From Sutterella megalosphaeroides (GTDB lineage: Bacteria > Pseudomonadota > Gammaproteobacteria > Burkholderiales > Burkholderiaceae_F), in NCBI RefSeq assembly GCF_003609995.1, contig NZ_AP018786.1, forward strand, positions 692,001-756,000: DNA of 64,000 nt. The letters are read 5' to 3'. Positions 38,924 through 52,778 of the stretch are shown one piece after another. The notes under the pieces are model-generated. The model made no database searches. It was not told where the DNA came from and saw only the letters and a list, made by a program, of their open reading frames with translations. How positions within the stretch are numbered: position 1 is the first letter of the stretch; every line of letters starts with the position of its first letter. Position numbers and translations under genes: made by a program.

Positions 38924-39496
38924 TCAGACGCGCCCGCTCCCGGCTCCCGAACGGCGGAGAAAGCGCTCCCGTGCGACGGCAAGCCACGCTGCCACCGTCC
39001 CTTCGTAATTCCCGTCGACGAGCAGCACCTCGTCGCCCGCCCGTTGGGCGCGATTCCGTGCCGCGGCGTGCGCCGCCCGAAGTTCCTCGCGCGTTACGTG
39101 CTCTTCTCCTTTTGCAAGCCTCCGACGGGCCGCTTCGGCATGAGCGAGGATCGCGTCGAATTCCTCTTCGACGTACCGCTCCGAAAAGACGAGTGTGAGA
39201 GCGCCGACGGCGGCGTCCGCCTCGAAATCCCCGCGCCACTCGGCCGGCACGTAGTCGCCTTCGACGACGAGATCTTCGTCGTTTTCGAGCGCCGTTCGCA
39301 CGAGCTCGCGCACCGCGGGCCACATGAGCGCCTCGATTTTCTCGTCCTCAAGCGGCGTGCAGGGGAGCATTCCCGAGCGAATGAGTCCCATCTTCAGAAG
39401 GTCGAGCGAGAGGACGAGCGCCCCCGTCTCGCGGGCGAGTCGTCGGGCAAGGAGCGTTTTTCCCGCGTGCGTGGGGCCGTAGATGAAAAGAACCAT
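38924..39496 (-). CDS. P-loop kinase-like ATPase of unknown role
   Basis: A 190-residue soluble protein with Walker A GPTHAGKT at residues 6-13 (MVLFIYGPTHAGKTLLARRLA), a LDLLKMGLIRSG segment as in shikimate or zeta-type kinases, ENDEDLVVEGDYVP, FSERYVEEEFDAILAH, and DEVLLVDGNYEG near the end. The layout resembles AAA_33/zeta-toxin-like small kinases that phosphorylate a metabolite or sugar. No antitoxin or partner lies beside it, so toxin activity is not suggested. ATG 39496 places the P-loop at the N-terminus as usual; a GTG at 39559 is the alternative start. Confidence 0.7.
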   Translation of the reverse strand: MVLFIYGPTHAGKTLLARRLARETGALVLSLDLLKMGLIRSGMLPCTPLEDEKIEALMWPAVRELVRTALENDEDLVVEGDYVPAEWRGDFEADAAVGALTLVFSERYVEEEFDAILAHAEAARRRLAKGEEHVTREELRAAHAAARNRAQRAGDEVLLVDGNYEGTVAAWLAVARERFLRRSGAGSGRV

Positions 39497-39600
39497 GGTC
39501 GAAATCGAGGAAGCGTCGAAGAGGCGTCGAAGAGGTGACGAAGCGTTGAGGGACGACACCCGAAGGATACCGAGCGCCGTGGCGGTTCGTCTCCGTACCC

Positions 39601-39690
39601 AACAAAAAGGCCCCGAAGCTGCGGGGCTTCGGGACCTTCCGAACGTTCAACCGTTTCAGGTGTTTCGGCGGACCGTCGGGGACGGTCCGC
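39601..39690 (-). terminator. 3' hairpins and terminator of the asparaginase gene
   Basis: GCGGACCGTC and GACGGTCCGC (39668-39690) form a perfect 10-bp hairpin just after the stop on the - strand. Further on, GCCCCG/CGGGGC is followed by CTTTTTG on the - strand (39601-39634), which is the likely stop point. Confidence 0.8.
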
Positions 39691-39704
39691 ACGCCGTACG
39701 TCGA

Positions 39705-40748
39705 TTAGTAGAGATCGAAGTACTTCTGGACTTCCTTCCAGTCGGTCGTCTTCGTCAGAGCGAGCTGCAGGAGCACGCGGGCCTTCTGAGGATTGAGCGA
39801 ACCGGAGGCCACCCAGCCCATCTTCTGGTCGTCGACTTCGGCTTCCTTCGTGGTGGCGCCCGTCGGAACGCGCGAGGAGCGAACCACGACGATGCCGTCC
39901 TTGGCGGCCTTTTCGAGGATCGGCCAGACGGACTTGTGGATGTTGCCGTTGCCGACGCCCGCATTCACGATGCCCTTGTAGCCCGCCTTCACGAGCGCTT
40001 CGGCCTGAACGCCTTCGACGCCGGCGTGGTTGTAGACGATGCCGACCTTGGGCAGCGCGTCGAGCTTCGAAACGTCAAACGGGGTTTCCGTCGTGTGCTT
40101 GCGAACCGGGGTCACTTCGTACTCGACCTTGTTGTTGAAGATCGTGCCGAGCTTGCCGAAGTTCGCACCCTGGAACGTTTCGGGCTGAACCGTGTTGGTC
40201 TTGATGACGTCGCGGGCACCCACGACGATGTTGTCCATGGCGACGACGACGCCCATCTTGGCCGTTTCAGGTTCGGCGGCCGTCAGAACGGCGTTGTAGA
40301 GGTTGCGCGGACCGTCGGCGGAAAGACCCGTCGAGGGCAGCATGGCGCCGACCATCACCACGGGCTTGCTGCACTTCGAGGTGAGCTGCAGGAAGTAGGC
40401 CGTTTCTTCCATCGTGTCCGTGCCGTGCGTGATCACGAAGCCGTCGTACTTGCCGCAGTCGCTGTTGATCGTCTTGGCGAGCTTGAGCCAGACTTCGTCG
40501 GACATGTCCTGAGAGCCGATGTTTGTCACCTGAACCGGCGTGACGTTGGCGATCTTGGCGAGTTCGGGAACGGCGTCGACGAGGTGGTTGACGGACACCT
40601 TGCCGGCGGAATAGGCCGAACCCGTCGAGCTCGCGCCCGCACCGGCGATCGTACCGCCCGTGGCGAGCACGGCGATGTTCGGCAGAGCCATGGCGGCACC
40701 CGAAGCGGCAACGAGGGCGAGGCTGAGAAGGGTGGTCTTCAGTTTCAT
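39705..40748 (-). CDS. ansB: Periplasmic type II L-asparaginase
   Basis: Hydrolyses asparagine to aspartate and ammonia outside the cytoplasm. The 347-residue precursor has a signal peptide (MKLKTTLLSLALVAASGAA, cut near MALP) and both active-site motifs: LATGGTIAG (nucleophilic Thr, residue 33) and VITHGTDTMEETAYFL, plus AMLPSTGLSADGPRNLY. AAAGGAG precedes the ATG. Type II enzymes have high asparagine affinity and are often induced without oxygen. A TTGAT half-site near 40939 is compatible with FNR control but is only half a site. Confidence 0.94.
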   Translation of the reverse strand: MKLKTTLLSLALVAASGAAMALPNIAVLATGGTIAGAGASSTGSAYSAGKVSVNHLVDAVPELAKIANVTPVQVTNIGSQDMSDEVWLKLAKTINSDCGKYDGFVITHGTDTMEETAYFLQLTSKCSKPVVMVGAMLPSTGLSADGPRNLYNAVLTAAEPETAKMGVVVAMDNIVVGARDVIKTNTVQPETFQGANFGKLGTIFNNKVEYEVTPVRKHTTETPFDVSKLDALPKVGIVYNHAGVEGVQAEALVKAGYKGIVNAGVGNGNIHKSVWPILEKAAKDGIVVVRSSRVPTGATTKEAEVDDQKMGWVASGSLNPQKARVLLQLALTKTTDWKEVQKYFDLY

Positions 40749-42708
<1,960 letters not shown>

Positions 42709-42722
42709 GCCGCAAGGACGCA

Positions 42723-42808
42723 AACGCTCTTCGGAGCGTTGTTGAAGACTACGATTGAGAGCGCCGCCGGACGGAAAGCGATTTCCGTCCGGCGGCGTCT
42801 TTGCTTTG
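42723..42808 (+). terminator. Terminator region of argG
   Basis: A TTCG-capped hairpin AACGCTC/GAGCGTT (42723-42740) is followed by a 16-bp perfect stem (CGCCGCCGGACGGAAA, 42762-42777, with 42782-42797) and TCTTTGCTTT. Confidence 0.8.
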
Positions 42809-42930
42809 CGAACTCCCGGGGCCTGCGCGGCGGCAACCGCCGGGCAAGGGAGTAACATGCGCAAATGTCCCGTCGGACACGCGATGCCGACGAAAGAACC
42901 GACCCAACCATCCGAACAGAAGTACACACC

Positions 42931-44061
42931 ATGAGCGAACGACACACGGACGGCGACATGCCGCAGACGGCTTCGCACGACTACACCGGTCACGGCCGGG
43001 GCGACAGTGCCTGGGGGCACGCCGCCGAAAAGACGAAAAAATCCGTCCTCGGCGTTGCGGTGGGCCTCACCCTCACTTTTTCCTTCATCGAACTCCTGGG
43101 CGGCCTCTGGAGCAATTCGCTCGCGCTGATCGGCGACGCGGGTCACATGGTGACCGACTCGGCGAGTCTTCTTTTCGCGCTGATCGCCAACCTGATCGCA
43201 CAGCGCGGCGCCGACCGCGACCACTCGTTCGGGCACGGGCGCGTCGAAGTGCTCGCCGCCTTCGTGAACGGGATCGTCATGCTCGGCGTCGTCGTCTGGC
43301 TCTTTTGGGAGGCGTTCGGGCGCATCTCGAACCCCGAACCCGTTTCGGGCTTTTCGGTGATGGCCATTGCGGCGATCGGTCTCGTGATCAACCTCGGCGT
43401 TGCCTGGTCGCTTTCGCGCGACAAGAAAAACGTCAATACCCGCGCGGCGCTCCTGCACGTGATGGGGGACCTCTTGGGGTCGGTGGCCGCCATCGCGGCG
43501 GGCGCCGTGATCTGGATGGGCGGCCCCGCGATCATCGACCCGATTCTCTCGATGTTGGTGGGCGTGATGCTCTTGCACGCCACGTACGAAATTCTGCGCG
43601 ACGCCTCGCGCGTGTTGCTCGACGGCGTTCCGGAAGGGGTGGAACTCGACGACGTGGGGCGCTTCCTCGAAGAGATTCCCTCGGTGCGGCACGTGCACGA
43701 CTTGCACGTCTGGACGATGAGCCCGGGGCACGGAGCGATCCAGTGCCACGTGCAGATCGAGTCGCCCGCCTGCTGGCCGAAGATTCTCGATGCGATCCGC
43801 ACGGGACTGCACGACCGCTTCGGGATCGACCACGTGACGGTGCAGCCCGAATGGGTGCTCGGCGAAACAGGGTGCGGCGACGCCTGCGACTGCACGTGCG
43901 AGGAGAAGGCGGGGTGCGACGGCGGTTGCGGCAAAGGAGCGCGCGGCTGCACGACGTGTTCGAGCGAACTCGTGGCGGCGCTTGACGAACGGATCGAGCG
44001 CGCCGAGCGCGATCTGCGCCTCAAAGAAGAAGCCGAGGAAGCCGGCCGAAGCGGCGACTGA
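42931..44061 (+). CDS. CDF-family cation efflux protein with cysteine-rich C-terminal tail
   Basis: A CzcD/ZitB-like exporter of Zn, Co or a similar divalent cation across the inner membrane. The 376-residue protein has a His-containing N-terminus, six membrane helices with the metal-site motifs ALIGDAGHMVTDS (HxxxD) and HVMGDLLGSV (HxxxD), and a cytosolic ferredoxin-like domain (VRHVHDLHVWTMSPGHGAIQCHV). Beyond residue 310 is a tail with nine Cys in about 30 residues (GCGDACDCTCEE, GCDGGCGKGARGCTTC), then a charged coiled coil. The tail is not part of the usual family. ATG 42931 is chosen; 42865 is an alternative. Confidence 0.88.
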   Translation: MSERHTDGDMPQTASHDYTGHGRGDSAWGHAAEKTKKSVLGVAVGLTLTFSFIELLGGLWSNSLALIGDAGHMVTDSASLLFALIANLIAQRGADRDHSFGHGRVEVLAAFVNGIVMLGVVVWLFWEAFGRISNPEPVSGFSVMAIAAIGLVINLGVAWSLSRDKKNVNTRAALLHVMGDLLGSVAAIAAGAVIWMGGPAIIDPILSMLVGVMLLHATYEILRDASRVLLDGVPEGVELDDVGRFLEEIPSVRHVHDLHVWTMSPGHGAIQCHVQIESPACWPKILDAIRTGLHDRFGIDHVTVQPEWVLGETGCGDACDCTCEEKAGCDGGCGKGARGCTTCSSELVAALDERIERAERDLRLKEEAEEAGRSGD

Positions 44062-44353
44062 TTTGTTTCTTCCGGGGCTCTCGGCCCCGCTGCCTCCGTT
44101 TTTCCCGAAGCGCCCGGCCCTCGTGTCCGGGCGCTTTCTTTCGGGGCGGCGCGCCCCATTCGTCGGGCGCTTTCGAAGGGGGCTTGAACCTATCGGCTCC
44201 TCAGTGTTTTCTACTACAATGAGCACGCAGATTCGGACCCCTTTCGCGGGGTCCTTTTACGGATGTGGCCCTCGCGCCGCGGACCCCGGCCGGTCGGATG
44301 CGTTCCGCCCGGCCTCTCGGGCTTTTGCGTGCGGTTTGCGGCGAACATCGGGT

Positions 44354-46056
<1,703 letters not shown>

Positions 46057-46189
46057 CCGTAAGGTCGAATCGGGACGGAGCCGCGGCTTCGTCCCGAACA
46101 CACGAATGTTGCGCCGACCCGATCACCCAACCGCCCGCCTAGCGCGAACGGGGGCGAGGGGTCGGTTTTTTTTCGAGGAGAATTTGCCG

Positions 46190-48420
<2,231 letters not shown>

Positions 48421-48453
48421 GTCGATGCGCGTTGAGCGGAGAAGACACCTCCC

Positions 48454-48882
48454 ATGATCCGTATCTTCATCGTCCTGCTTCTTCTCGGCATCGGCGTCAC
48501 GCAGTACCAGCTTTGGGCCGGTCGCGCAAGCTGGTTCCGATTGAAGGAACTCGAGCAGACGCTCGTGGCCCAACGGGCCGCGAACGATCGGCTGCGCCTG
48601 CAAAACGAAGCGTTTGCGGCCGAACTCTACTCGCTTGAAAACCAGCGCGACGCTATCGAAGAGCGCGCACGCTGGGATTTGACCATGGTGAAGGATCGCG
48701 AAGTGCTTTTCCGCCTCGAAGGCGAAGAGGCGGCCCGGGATCGGGTCGCCGCGAGCATGCCCGACTATCAGCAGCCCGATATCAAGCCGGGGTCCGATCC
48801 CACGTTCGAAGCGAAGAAGTCGGACCTCTACCACGCGCCGAAGCACCTCTCGGCGCCGAAGGCGCGGGACCGCCGCGAGTGA
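48454..48882 (+). CDS. ftsB: Cell division protein FtsB
   Basis: A small bitopic membrane protein that joins FtsL and FtsQ in the divisome. The 142-residue protein has one N-terminal membrane helix (IRIFIVLLLLGIGVTQYQLW), a periplasmic leucine-rich coiled coil (LKELEQTLVAQRAANDRLRLQNEAFAAELYSLE, about 31-64) and the FtsB/DivIC ARWDLTMVKDREVLFRL motif. A tail of about 50 residues beyond the usual end is rich in Pro and charged residues. Position after eno is standard. Confidence 0.93.
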   Translation: MIRIFIVLLLLGIGVTQYQLWAGRASWFRLKELEQTLVAQRAANDRLRLQNEAFAAELYSLENQRDAIEERARWDLTMVKDREVLFRLEGEEAARDRVAASMPDYQQPDIKPGSDPTFEAKKSDLYHAPKHLSAPKARDRRE

Positions 48883-48913
48883 TTTCGGGCCCCCGGGCGA
48901 CGCGCTCGACAAC

Positions 48914-48953
48914 GAAAAACGGCATGCCTTTTGCGAAGGGCATGCCGTTTTTC
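48914..48953. terminator. Bidirectional terminator between ftsB and the sensor kinase
   Basis: AAAAACGGCATGCC pairs with GGCATGCCGTTTTT; both ends carry T tracts for the converging genes. Confidence 0.93.
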
Positions 48954-48972
48954 TTTGAGGTCGATGCGCGCT

Positions 48973-50478
48973 TTACGGGGTTTCGGTCGATTCGCGAGGA
49001 AGTTCGACGAGGACGCTCGCCTTGAGCCCCGGAGGAACCTCGCCCGGACGGGCGTCGGCGAGATCGATCCGCGCTCCCACCATCTCGGCGTAGGTGCGTA
49101 CGATCGCAAGCCCCAGGCCCGTTCCCGGAAGTCCCGAACCCGCAATGCGGTAGAAGGGGTCGAAAACGCGTTCGCGTTCGCTCTCGGGAATGCCCGGACC
49201 CGTATCCGAAACAACGATCGAAAGCTTCCCGGCCGAACGATCGATTCTCACCGTCACGGCCCCTCGGGCGGGCGTGTAGTGAACGGCGTTTTCGACGAGG
49301 TTGCGCATCATCGCCTGAATCGCTGCGCGCGAGACGCCCTTGACGGGCGCTTCGGGCGTGTCGGCATCGAGCCCCTCGACTTCGAAGCCGATCGACTTCT
49401 CGGCGATGGCGGGGAGGATCGGCTCCACCACTTCGCCTACGAGCTCCGAGAGGTACCAGGGTTTGGCGTCGCGCGCAAGCACGGCGGCGCTCTCGCCCGC
49501 CTGGGCGCGCGCAAAGAGAAGGAGCTGCGACACCTGATGGACCGACCGCGCAAGGCCCGACTCCAGGTTTTCGACGATCGGGCGCGCTTCGTCGGAGAGC
49601 TTGAGACGCTTGAGGTGCTCGGCCTCGATCGTGAGCGACGTAAGCGGCGATCGCAGTTCGTGCGCGGCATCCGCCGTAAAGCGGATTTCGCGCGTGCGCG
49701 CGGCCTGCACGCGCGCGAGTAGGTCGTTCACGGCTTCGACGAAGGGGGCGATTTCCAAGGGAACGCCCTCGTAGGAGAGGGGCGCGAGGTCCGTGGCCGA
49801 GCGCCCCTTCACGTCGGCAGCGGCGCGGTTCAAAGGCCGCAGCGCCCGCCAAAGGACGGCACTGATCGCAAAAAGAAGGAGAGGCAGCAAAACAAGAAGC
49901 GGCATCACCGCGGTCTTCGCCTGCTCCAGCACCGTTGCTTCGCGCATCGCCATCGGTTCGGCGAGCGCCGTGTAGCGGCCGTTGGGCAAAAAGACGAGGC
50001 ATACGCGGTGCGGCTCGCCGTTGATCGTGAGCGTGGAAAGTCCTGCGGGGAGGGCGTGCTCCAACGTGGTCGACACCGCCTGCCCCTGACGGGTAATAAG
50101 CCGAACGAGCACGGATTCGCCCGCGGGAATGGCCGTGCGGCGCTCGTTCGGGGTCGTTTCCCGATGCATGCCCATGCGGTTCATCATCCCGCGCATCATC
50201 ATGCGGTGGTGGCGGCTCGGGAGCGGTTCGTCCGATTCGATCCGCTCGGCAAACTGTTGCGGGTCCATCGTGAGCGCCCGGGGGACGAGCGCCGCTACGT
50301 CCGCACGGGCGAGCGCGGCCGTCATGTCCGCAAGATGCGCGTCCTGCATGGCGAGCGCGTCTTCGCGGGCCCACCAAAAGAGAGCGGCCGCGGTGAGCAT
50401 CATCAAGAGGGTCGATACCGTGACGACGGCGGCCAGGGTCCGTCCGAGAAGGGAGCGCCTCAGAGTCGAGAGAAACAT
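48973..50478 (-). CDS. QseC-like sensor histidine kinase with periplasmic His/Met cluster
   Basis: Membrane sensor of a two-component pair. The 501-residue protein has membrane helices at about 14-36 and 190-210, a periplasmic domain of about 150 residues between them, a HAMP-like stretch, the H-box FTADAAHELRSPL (phospho-His 273), N-box LVENAVHYTP and G-boxes DTGPGIP and GTGLGLAIV. The domain order is that of the QseC/PmrB group. Residues 89-105 (RHHRMMMRGMMNRMGMH) hold eight Met and three or four His in 17 residues, as in copper- or silver-binding segments. It lies 27 bp downstream of its regulator. The signal is inferred to be a soft metal ion. Confidence 0.9.
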   Translation of the reverse strand: MFLSTLRRSLLGRTLAAVVTVSTLLMMLTAAALFWWAREDALAMQDAHLADMTAALARADVAALVPRALTMDPQQFAERIESDEPLPSRHHRMMMRGMMNRMGMHRETTPNERRTAIPAGESVLVRLITRQGQAVSTTLEHALPAGLSTLTINGEPHRVCLVFLPNGRYTALAEPMAMREATVLEQAKTAVMPLLVLLPLLLFAISAVLWRALRPLNRAAADVKGRSATDLAPLSYEGVPLEIAPFVEAVNDLLARVQAARTREIRFTADAAHELRSPLTSLTIEAEHLKRLKLSDEARPIVENLESGLARSVHQVSQLLLFARAQAGESAAVLARDAKPWYLSELVGEVVEPILPAIAEKSIGFEVEGLDADTPEAPVKGVSRAAIQAMMRNLVENAVHYTPARGAVTVRIDRSAGKLSIVVSDTGPGIPESERERVFDPFYRIAGSGLPGTGLGLAIVRTYAEMVGARIDLADARPGEVPPGLKASVLVELPRESTETP

Positions 50479-50505
50479 GCGGGTTCCGTGGTGTGAGTCC
50501 GGGGC

Positions 50506-51177
50506 TTATCGGTCGGCCTTGATACGCCAACCGAGTCCGCGGATGTTTTCGATCGATTCGGCGCCGATTTTTTTGCGCAGCGCGTGAATGAGGTATTCGA
50601 TCGCGTTACTTTCGGGTTCGTCGCCCGGGGCGTAGAGCTTTTCTTCGAGTGCCCGGCGGGACAAAATGGCGCCCGGTCGTACGAGAAGCGCCGCAAGGAG
50701 CGCGTACTCGCGCTTCGAGAGCGTGACGGCGTCGCTGCCGACCGTGCAGGTGTGGGTAACGGTGTTGAGCGCGATGTGGCCCGCACGCAGCACGTCGCCC
50801 GCAAGCGGTCCTTTGCGGCGAACGACCGCCCGAAGTCGGGCGAGGAGCTCCGACATGTGGAAAGGTTTGAGCAGGTAGTCGTCCGCCCCGGCATCGAGCC
50901 CTTCGAGGCGGCTCTCAAGCGCTTCGCGCGCCGTCACGATGATGACGGGAAGGTTCGAAGCGGGTGCCGGCATGGCGCGGATGCTTTTCAGAACGTCGAT
51001 GCCGTCGATCCCGGGGAGTCCGAGGTCGAGAAGCACGGCGTCGGGAAGTCGCACCGCCAGCGCGGCAAACGCGTCTTTGCCCGACGGGGCGTAGGTCACG
51101 GTGTGCGCTTCGCTTTCCAGGGCGGCGGTGACGGCGCGGGCGATGAAGGGATCGTCCTCGATGAGAAGAATGTGCAT
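50506..51177 (-). CDS. OmpR-family response regulator
   Basis: Partner of the sensor kinase. The 223-residue protein has a receiver domain with the acidic pocket EDD (8-10), phospho-acceptor Asp 51 in VLLDLGLPG, switch Thr in VTAREAL and Lys in DDYLLKPF, and a winged-helix DNA-binding domain (VTLSKREYALLAALL, YLIHALRKKIG, RGLGWRI). The C-terminal wording is closest to QseB/PmrA. It is the likely activator of the five small exported-protein genes downstream (inference from position and their shared upstream sites). No copy of that site was found in its own promoter region. Confidence 0.93.
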   Translation of the reverse strand: MHILLIEDDPFIARAVTAALESEAHTVTYAPSGKDAFAALAVRLPDAVLLDLGLPGIDGIDVLKSIRAMPAPASNLPVIIVTAREALESRLEGLDAGADDYLLKPFHMSELLARLRAVVRRKGPLAGDVLRAGHIALNTVTHTCTVGSDAVTLSKREYALLAALLVRPGAILSRRALEEKLYAPGDEPESNAIEYLIHALRKKIGAESIENIRGLGWRIKADR

Positions 51178-51245
51178 GACGTCTCGAATTGTGGCGTCGT
51201 CGACGAACCGACGACCGATGAGAAGAGATGGTGTGTACGGGAAAA

Positions 51246-51251
51246 AGTATA
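51246..51251 (-). promoter_or_regulatory. -10 element of the two-component operon
   Basis: TATACT on the - strand, 69 bp before the regulator ATG. The -35 region is poor. The CTAA half-sites found before the five exported-protein genes are absent at the equivalent spacing. Confidence 0.45.
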
Positions 51252-51325
51252 GCCGTCCCGCTTCAAGAACCGATACGGGAACTGAGCAGCTATCGGGGCT
51301 TGACGTTTATGGCCAGCTCCTTGTG

Positions 51326-51662
51326 GCGGTTGCGGATTTCACAACTTCTTCGTTGATGAAATTTCTTAAATATCATTCTGTTAGTCTGTATATGCAACAA
51401 CGTCTTCGTCAGATGATTTCGGGCTCTTTCGTCGAGCCGGTCTTCCAGTCGGCGCCCTGAGGAGCGGTGGATCTAACAACTTCTTCGTTGATAAAAATTC
51501 ATGAATATCAAGCTGTTAGTCTATATATGCAACAACATCTTCGTCAGACGATTTCGGCTTCTTCCGTCGAGCCTTGATGAGCGGTGGATTTAATAACTTC
51601 CTCGTTGAGGAAATTTCTTAAATATCACGCTGTTGGCTCGTATATAAAACAACATCTTCGTG
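51326..51662. repeat. Three AT-rich tandem imperfect repeats
   Basis: Three related units begin near 51326, 51461 and 51578, with equivalent positions 135 and 117 bp apart. Shared blocks are AACTTCTTCGTTGA, AATATCA, CTGTTAGTCT.TATATGC and CAACATCTTCGTCAGA (with variations), and the unit ends in TCGTCGAGCC. They are far more AT-rich than the surroundings. On the + strand each unit has TTAAAT-like and TATATG-like hexamers 17 bp apart; on the - strand TTGCAT-like and GATATT 17 bp apart. Unit 3 lacks the end. They fill the upstream region of the two-component operon. Confidence 0.8.
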
Positions 51663-51763
51663 TCGTGGCCATGGTCTGTGCCGAACCGGGCTCTGAGCCG
51701 AGAGGAAGCAATGCGACCGTCAAAAAAAATTGATTGTTGAGGAAAGCCGATAGCCGGAATCGG

Positions 51764-51815
51764 TGAAAGCCGCCTCGGTTTCCCCCGAATGCTCGGAGGC
51801 GCGAAGCGGCTTTCG
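51764..51815. other. Long nested hairpin after the first PepSY gene
   Basis: GAAAGCCGC and GCGGCTTTC form the outer stem with further GC pairs inside. It lies 80 bp beyond the PepSY gene stop on the - strand and may end that transcript, though the T tract is short. Confidence 0.5.
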
Positions 51816-51895
51816 TGCGTTCTTGTTCTCTCGGAAAGACTTCCCGAGGGGCGATTGAAGAGGAGACGGCTTCATGCGCCCTCGGAAACGACCGA

Positions 51896-52333
51896 TCAGT
51901 GATGGTTGCCCATGTTCATGCCCGAGCCCATCATGGAGCAACCCGACTTCATGCCCATGCCGCCGTGACCGCCGTTGTGCATGCGGCCCTCACCCATGTG
52001 GTGACCGAAACCTCCGTTGCGGATCGTGGATTCTTCGAAAGCGACCGTCTTCCCGGAGTTGGCGTCGACGAAGGCGCGCACGTAGGCGCCGTCATCGCGC
52101 TGCATGCGAACGTCCCAGACGAGACCGTATTCGTTGTTCGTGCGAAGGGTCGAGCGGAAGGACTTGGCGTTGTACGCCTTTTCGGCCTCGGCAACCGCAG
52201 CGCTCATCGAAACGGCGGGAGCAGCGGGAGCGGCAACAGGAGCCGGGGCGGCGTTCGTGGCGGCGTAGGAGAGGCCGGCAGCGCCGAGCGTGCAGGTGGC
52301 AAGGAGAGCAGCGAAAACGGACTTCTTCGACAT
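51896..52333 (-). CDS. Exported PepSY-like protein with Met/His-rich tail, copy 1
   Basis: A 145-residue exported protein: signal peptide MSKKSVFAALLATCTLGAAG with cleavage after SYA, an Ala/Pro linker (25-42), a PepSY-like domain (about 43-100; AVAEAEKAYNAKSFRSTLR, GLVWDVRMQRDDGAYVRAFVD, SGKTVAFEE), then a tail of GHHMGEGRMHNGG and MGMKSGCSMMGSGMNMGNHH, rich in Met, His and Gly with one Cys. PepSY domains are known as small periplasmic modules, often in pairs with regulators or peptidases. The tail suggests binding of Cu or another soft metal (inference). AAGGAAC precedes the ATG; own promoter at 52406-52469. Confidence 0.87.
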   Translation of the reverse strand: MSKKSVFAALLATCTLGAAGLSYAATNAAPAPVAAPAAPAVSMSAAVAEAEKAYNAKSFRSTLRTNNEYGLVWDVRMQRDDGAYVRAFVDANSGKTVAFEESTIRNGGFGHHMGEGRMHNGGHGGMGMKSGCSMMGSGMNMGNHH

Positions 52334-52405
52334 GATTTCTGTTCCTTATGAGGTTCGGTGATCGGGACTCTGTTTCCGATCGGGTTCGGTGTTTGGATGA
52401 TAGGC

Positions 52406-52469
52406 AGTGTAGGGATCGGAAATTAGGTTTCTTCGAGCCCAAGCTTAGGAAGTGCTAGGTGAGGGTTAC
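52406..52469 (-). promoter_or_regulatory. Shared promoter/operator, PepSY copy 1
   Basis: Read on the + strand: AGTGTA (52406, -10 TACACT on the coding strand), ATTAGG (52422), CTTAGG (52444), GCTAGG (52454), GGTTAC (52464). The spacing of -10, +16, +38 and +58 is the same as at the other four genes. Confidence 0.75.
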
Positions 52470-52550
52470 AGTTTGTATTTCTCCTTGAAAATCATTGGCA
52501 TCAATCCATTTTTGGGGCTTACGACAGCGTTGCGGAAGGGTCGTTCGCAA

Positions 52551-52592
52551 AAGAAACCGCCCCCGACCGTGCGGGCGGTCGGGGGCGGTTTC
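52551..52592. terminator. Terminator, duplication copy A
   Basis: GAAACCGCCCCCGACCG pairs with CGGTCGGGGGCGGTTTC around a short loop; the - strand end runs TTTCTTTT. It belongs to the truncated gene remnant on its right. Confidence 0.9.
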
Positions 52593-52646
52593 GGGCGTGC
52601 GTGCGACGGAGAGACGGATCGGCCGCACGAAGAAAAGCGTTTCTCT

Positions 52647-52690
52647 GCGGATGCCTTCCTGCATCATCCATTCGGGCCCGAGTTTAGGAA
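52647..52690 (-). pseudogene. Truncated remnant of the Met/His-rich exported gene
   Basis: The last nine codons (EWMMQEGIR) match the end of the intact gene at 53734-54036, but the stop is lost (R codon follows). Directly upstream the sequence jumps to a promoter-like CCCGAGTTTAGGAATTCTG, similar to the intact gene's upstream site CCCGGACTTAGGGAATCCTG. So an internal deletion removed the coding part between promoter and 3' end. Confidence 0.75.
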
Positions 52691-52702
52691 TTCTGGACGT
52701 GG

Positions 52703-52746
52703 AAAAGCCGCGCAATCCCAAGCAGGACAAGGGATGCGCGGCTTTT
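52703..52746 (-). terminator. Terminator downstream of PepSY copy 2
   Basis: AAAAGCCGCGCA (52703-52714) pairs with TGCGCGGCTTTT (52735-52746). It lies beyond the transposase fragment that follows copy 2 on the - strand. Confidence 0.85.
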
Positions 52747-52778
52747 GACGAATTTTTGCTCGTAGTTATGGATCAGAG

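Larger units (their letters stand above)
51881..52680. repeat. Segmental duplication, copy A
   Basis: Matches 52943-53770 through the end of the PepSY gene, the whole gene, its promoter, a GC-rich terminator and the 3' end of the Met/His-rich gene. The coding parts are almost identical; promoter and terminator parts have drifted more. Copy A ends in a truncated gene (52647-52680). Confidence 0.88.

Noticed and set aside
51178-51300. Autoregulation of the two-component operon through the array's operator
   Set aside because: The TATACT -10 is present, but the CTAA and GTAAC half-sites are absent at +16, +38 and +58.
51326-51662. Three repeats as a possible CRISPR array
   Set aside because: Units are 117-135 bp, diverged, without short identical repeats alternating with unique spacers, and no cas gene is near.
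51720-51941. A 73-codon frame after the first PepSY gene
   Set aside because: It overlaps the end of the PepSY gene in another frame and the following hairpin; no similarity recognised.
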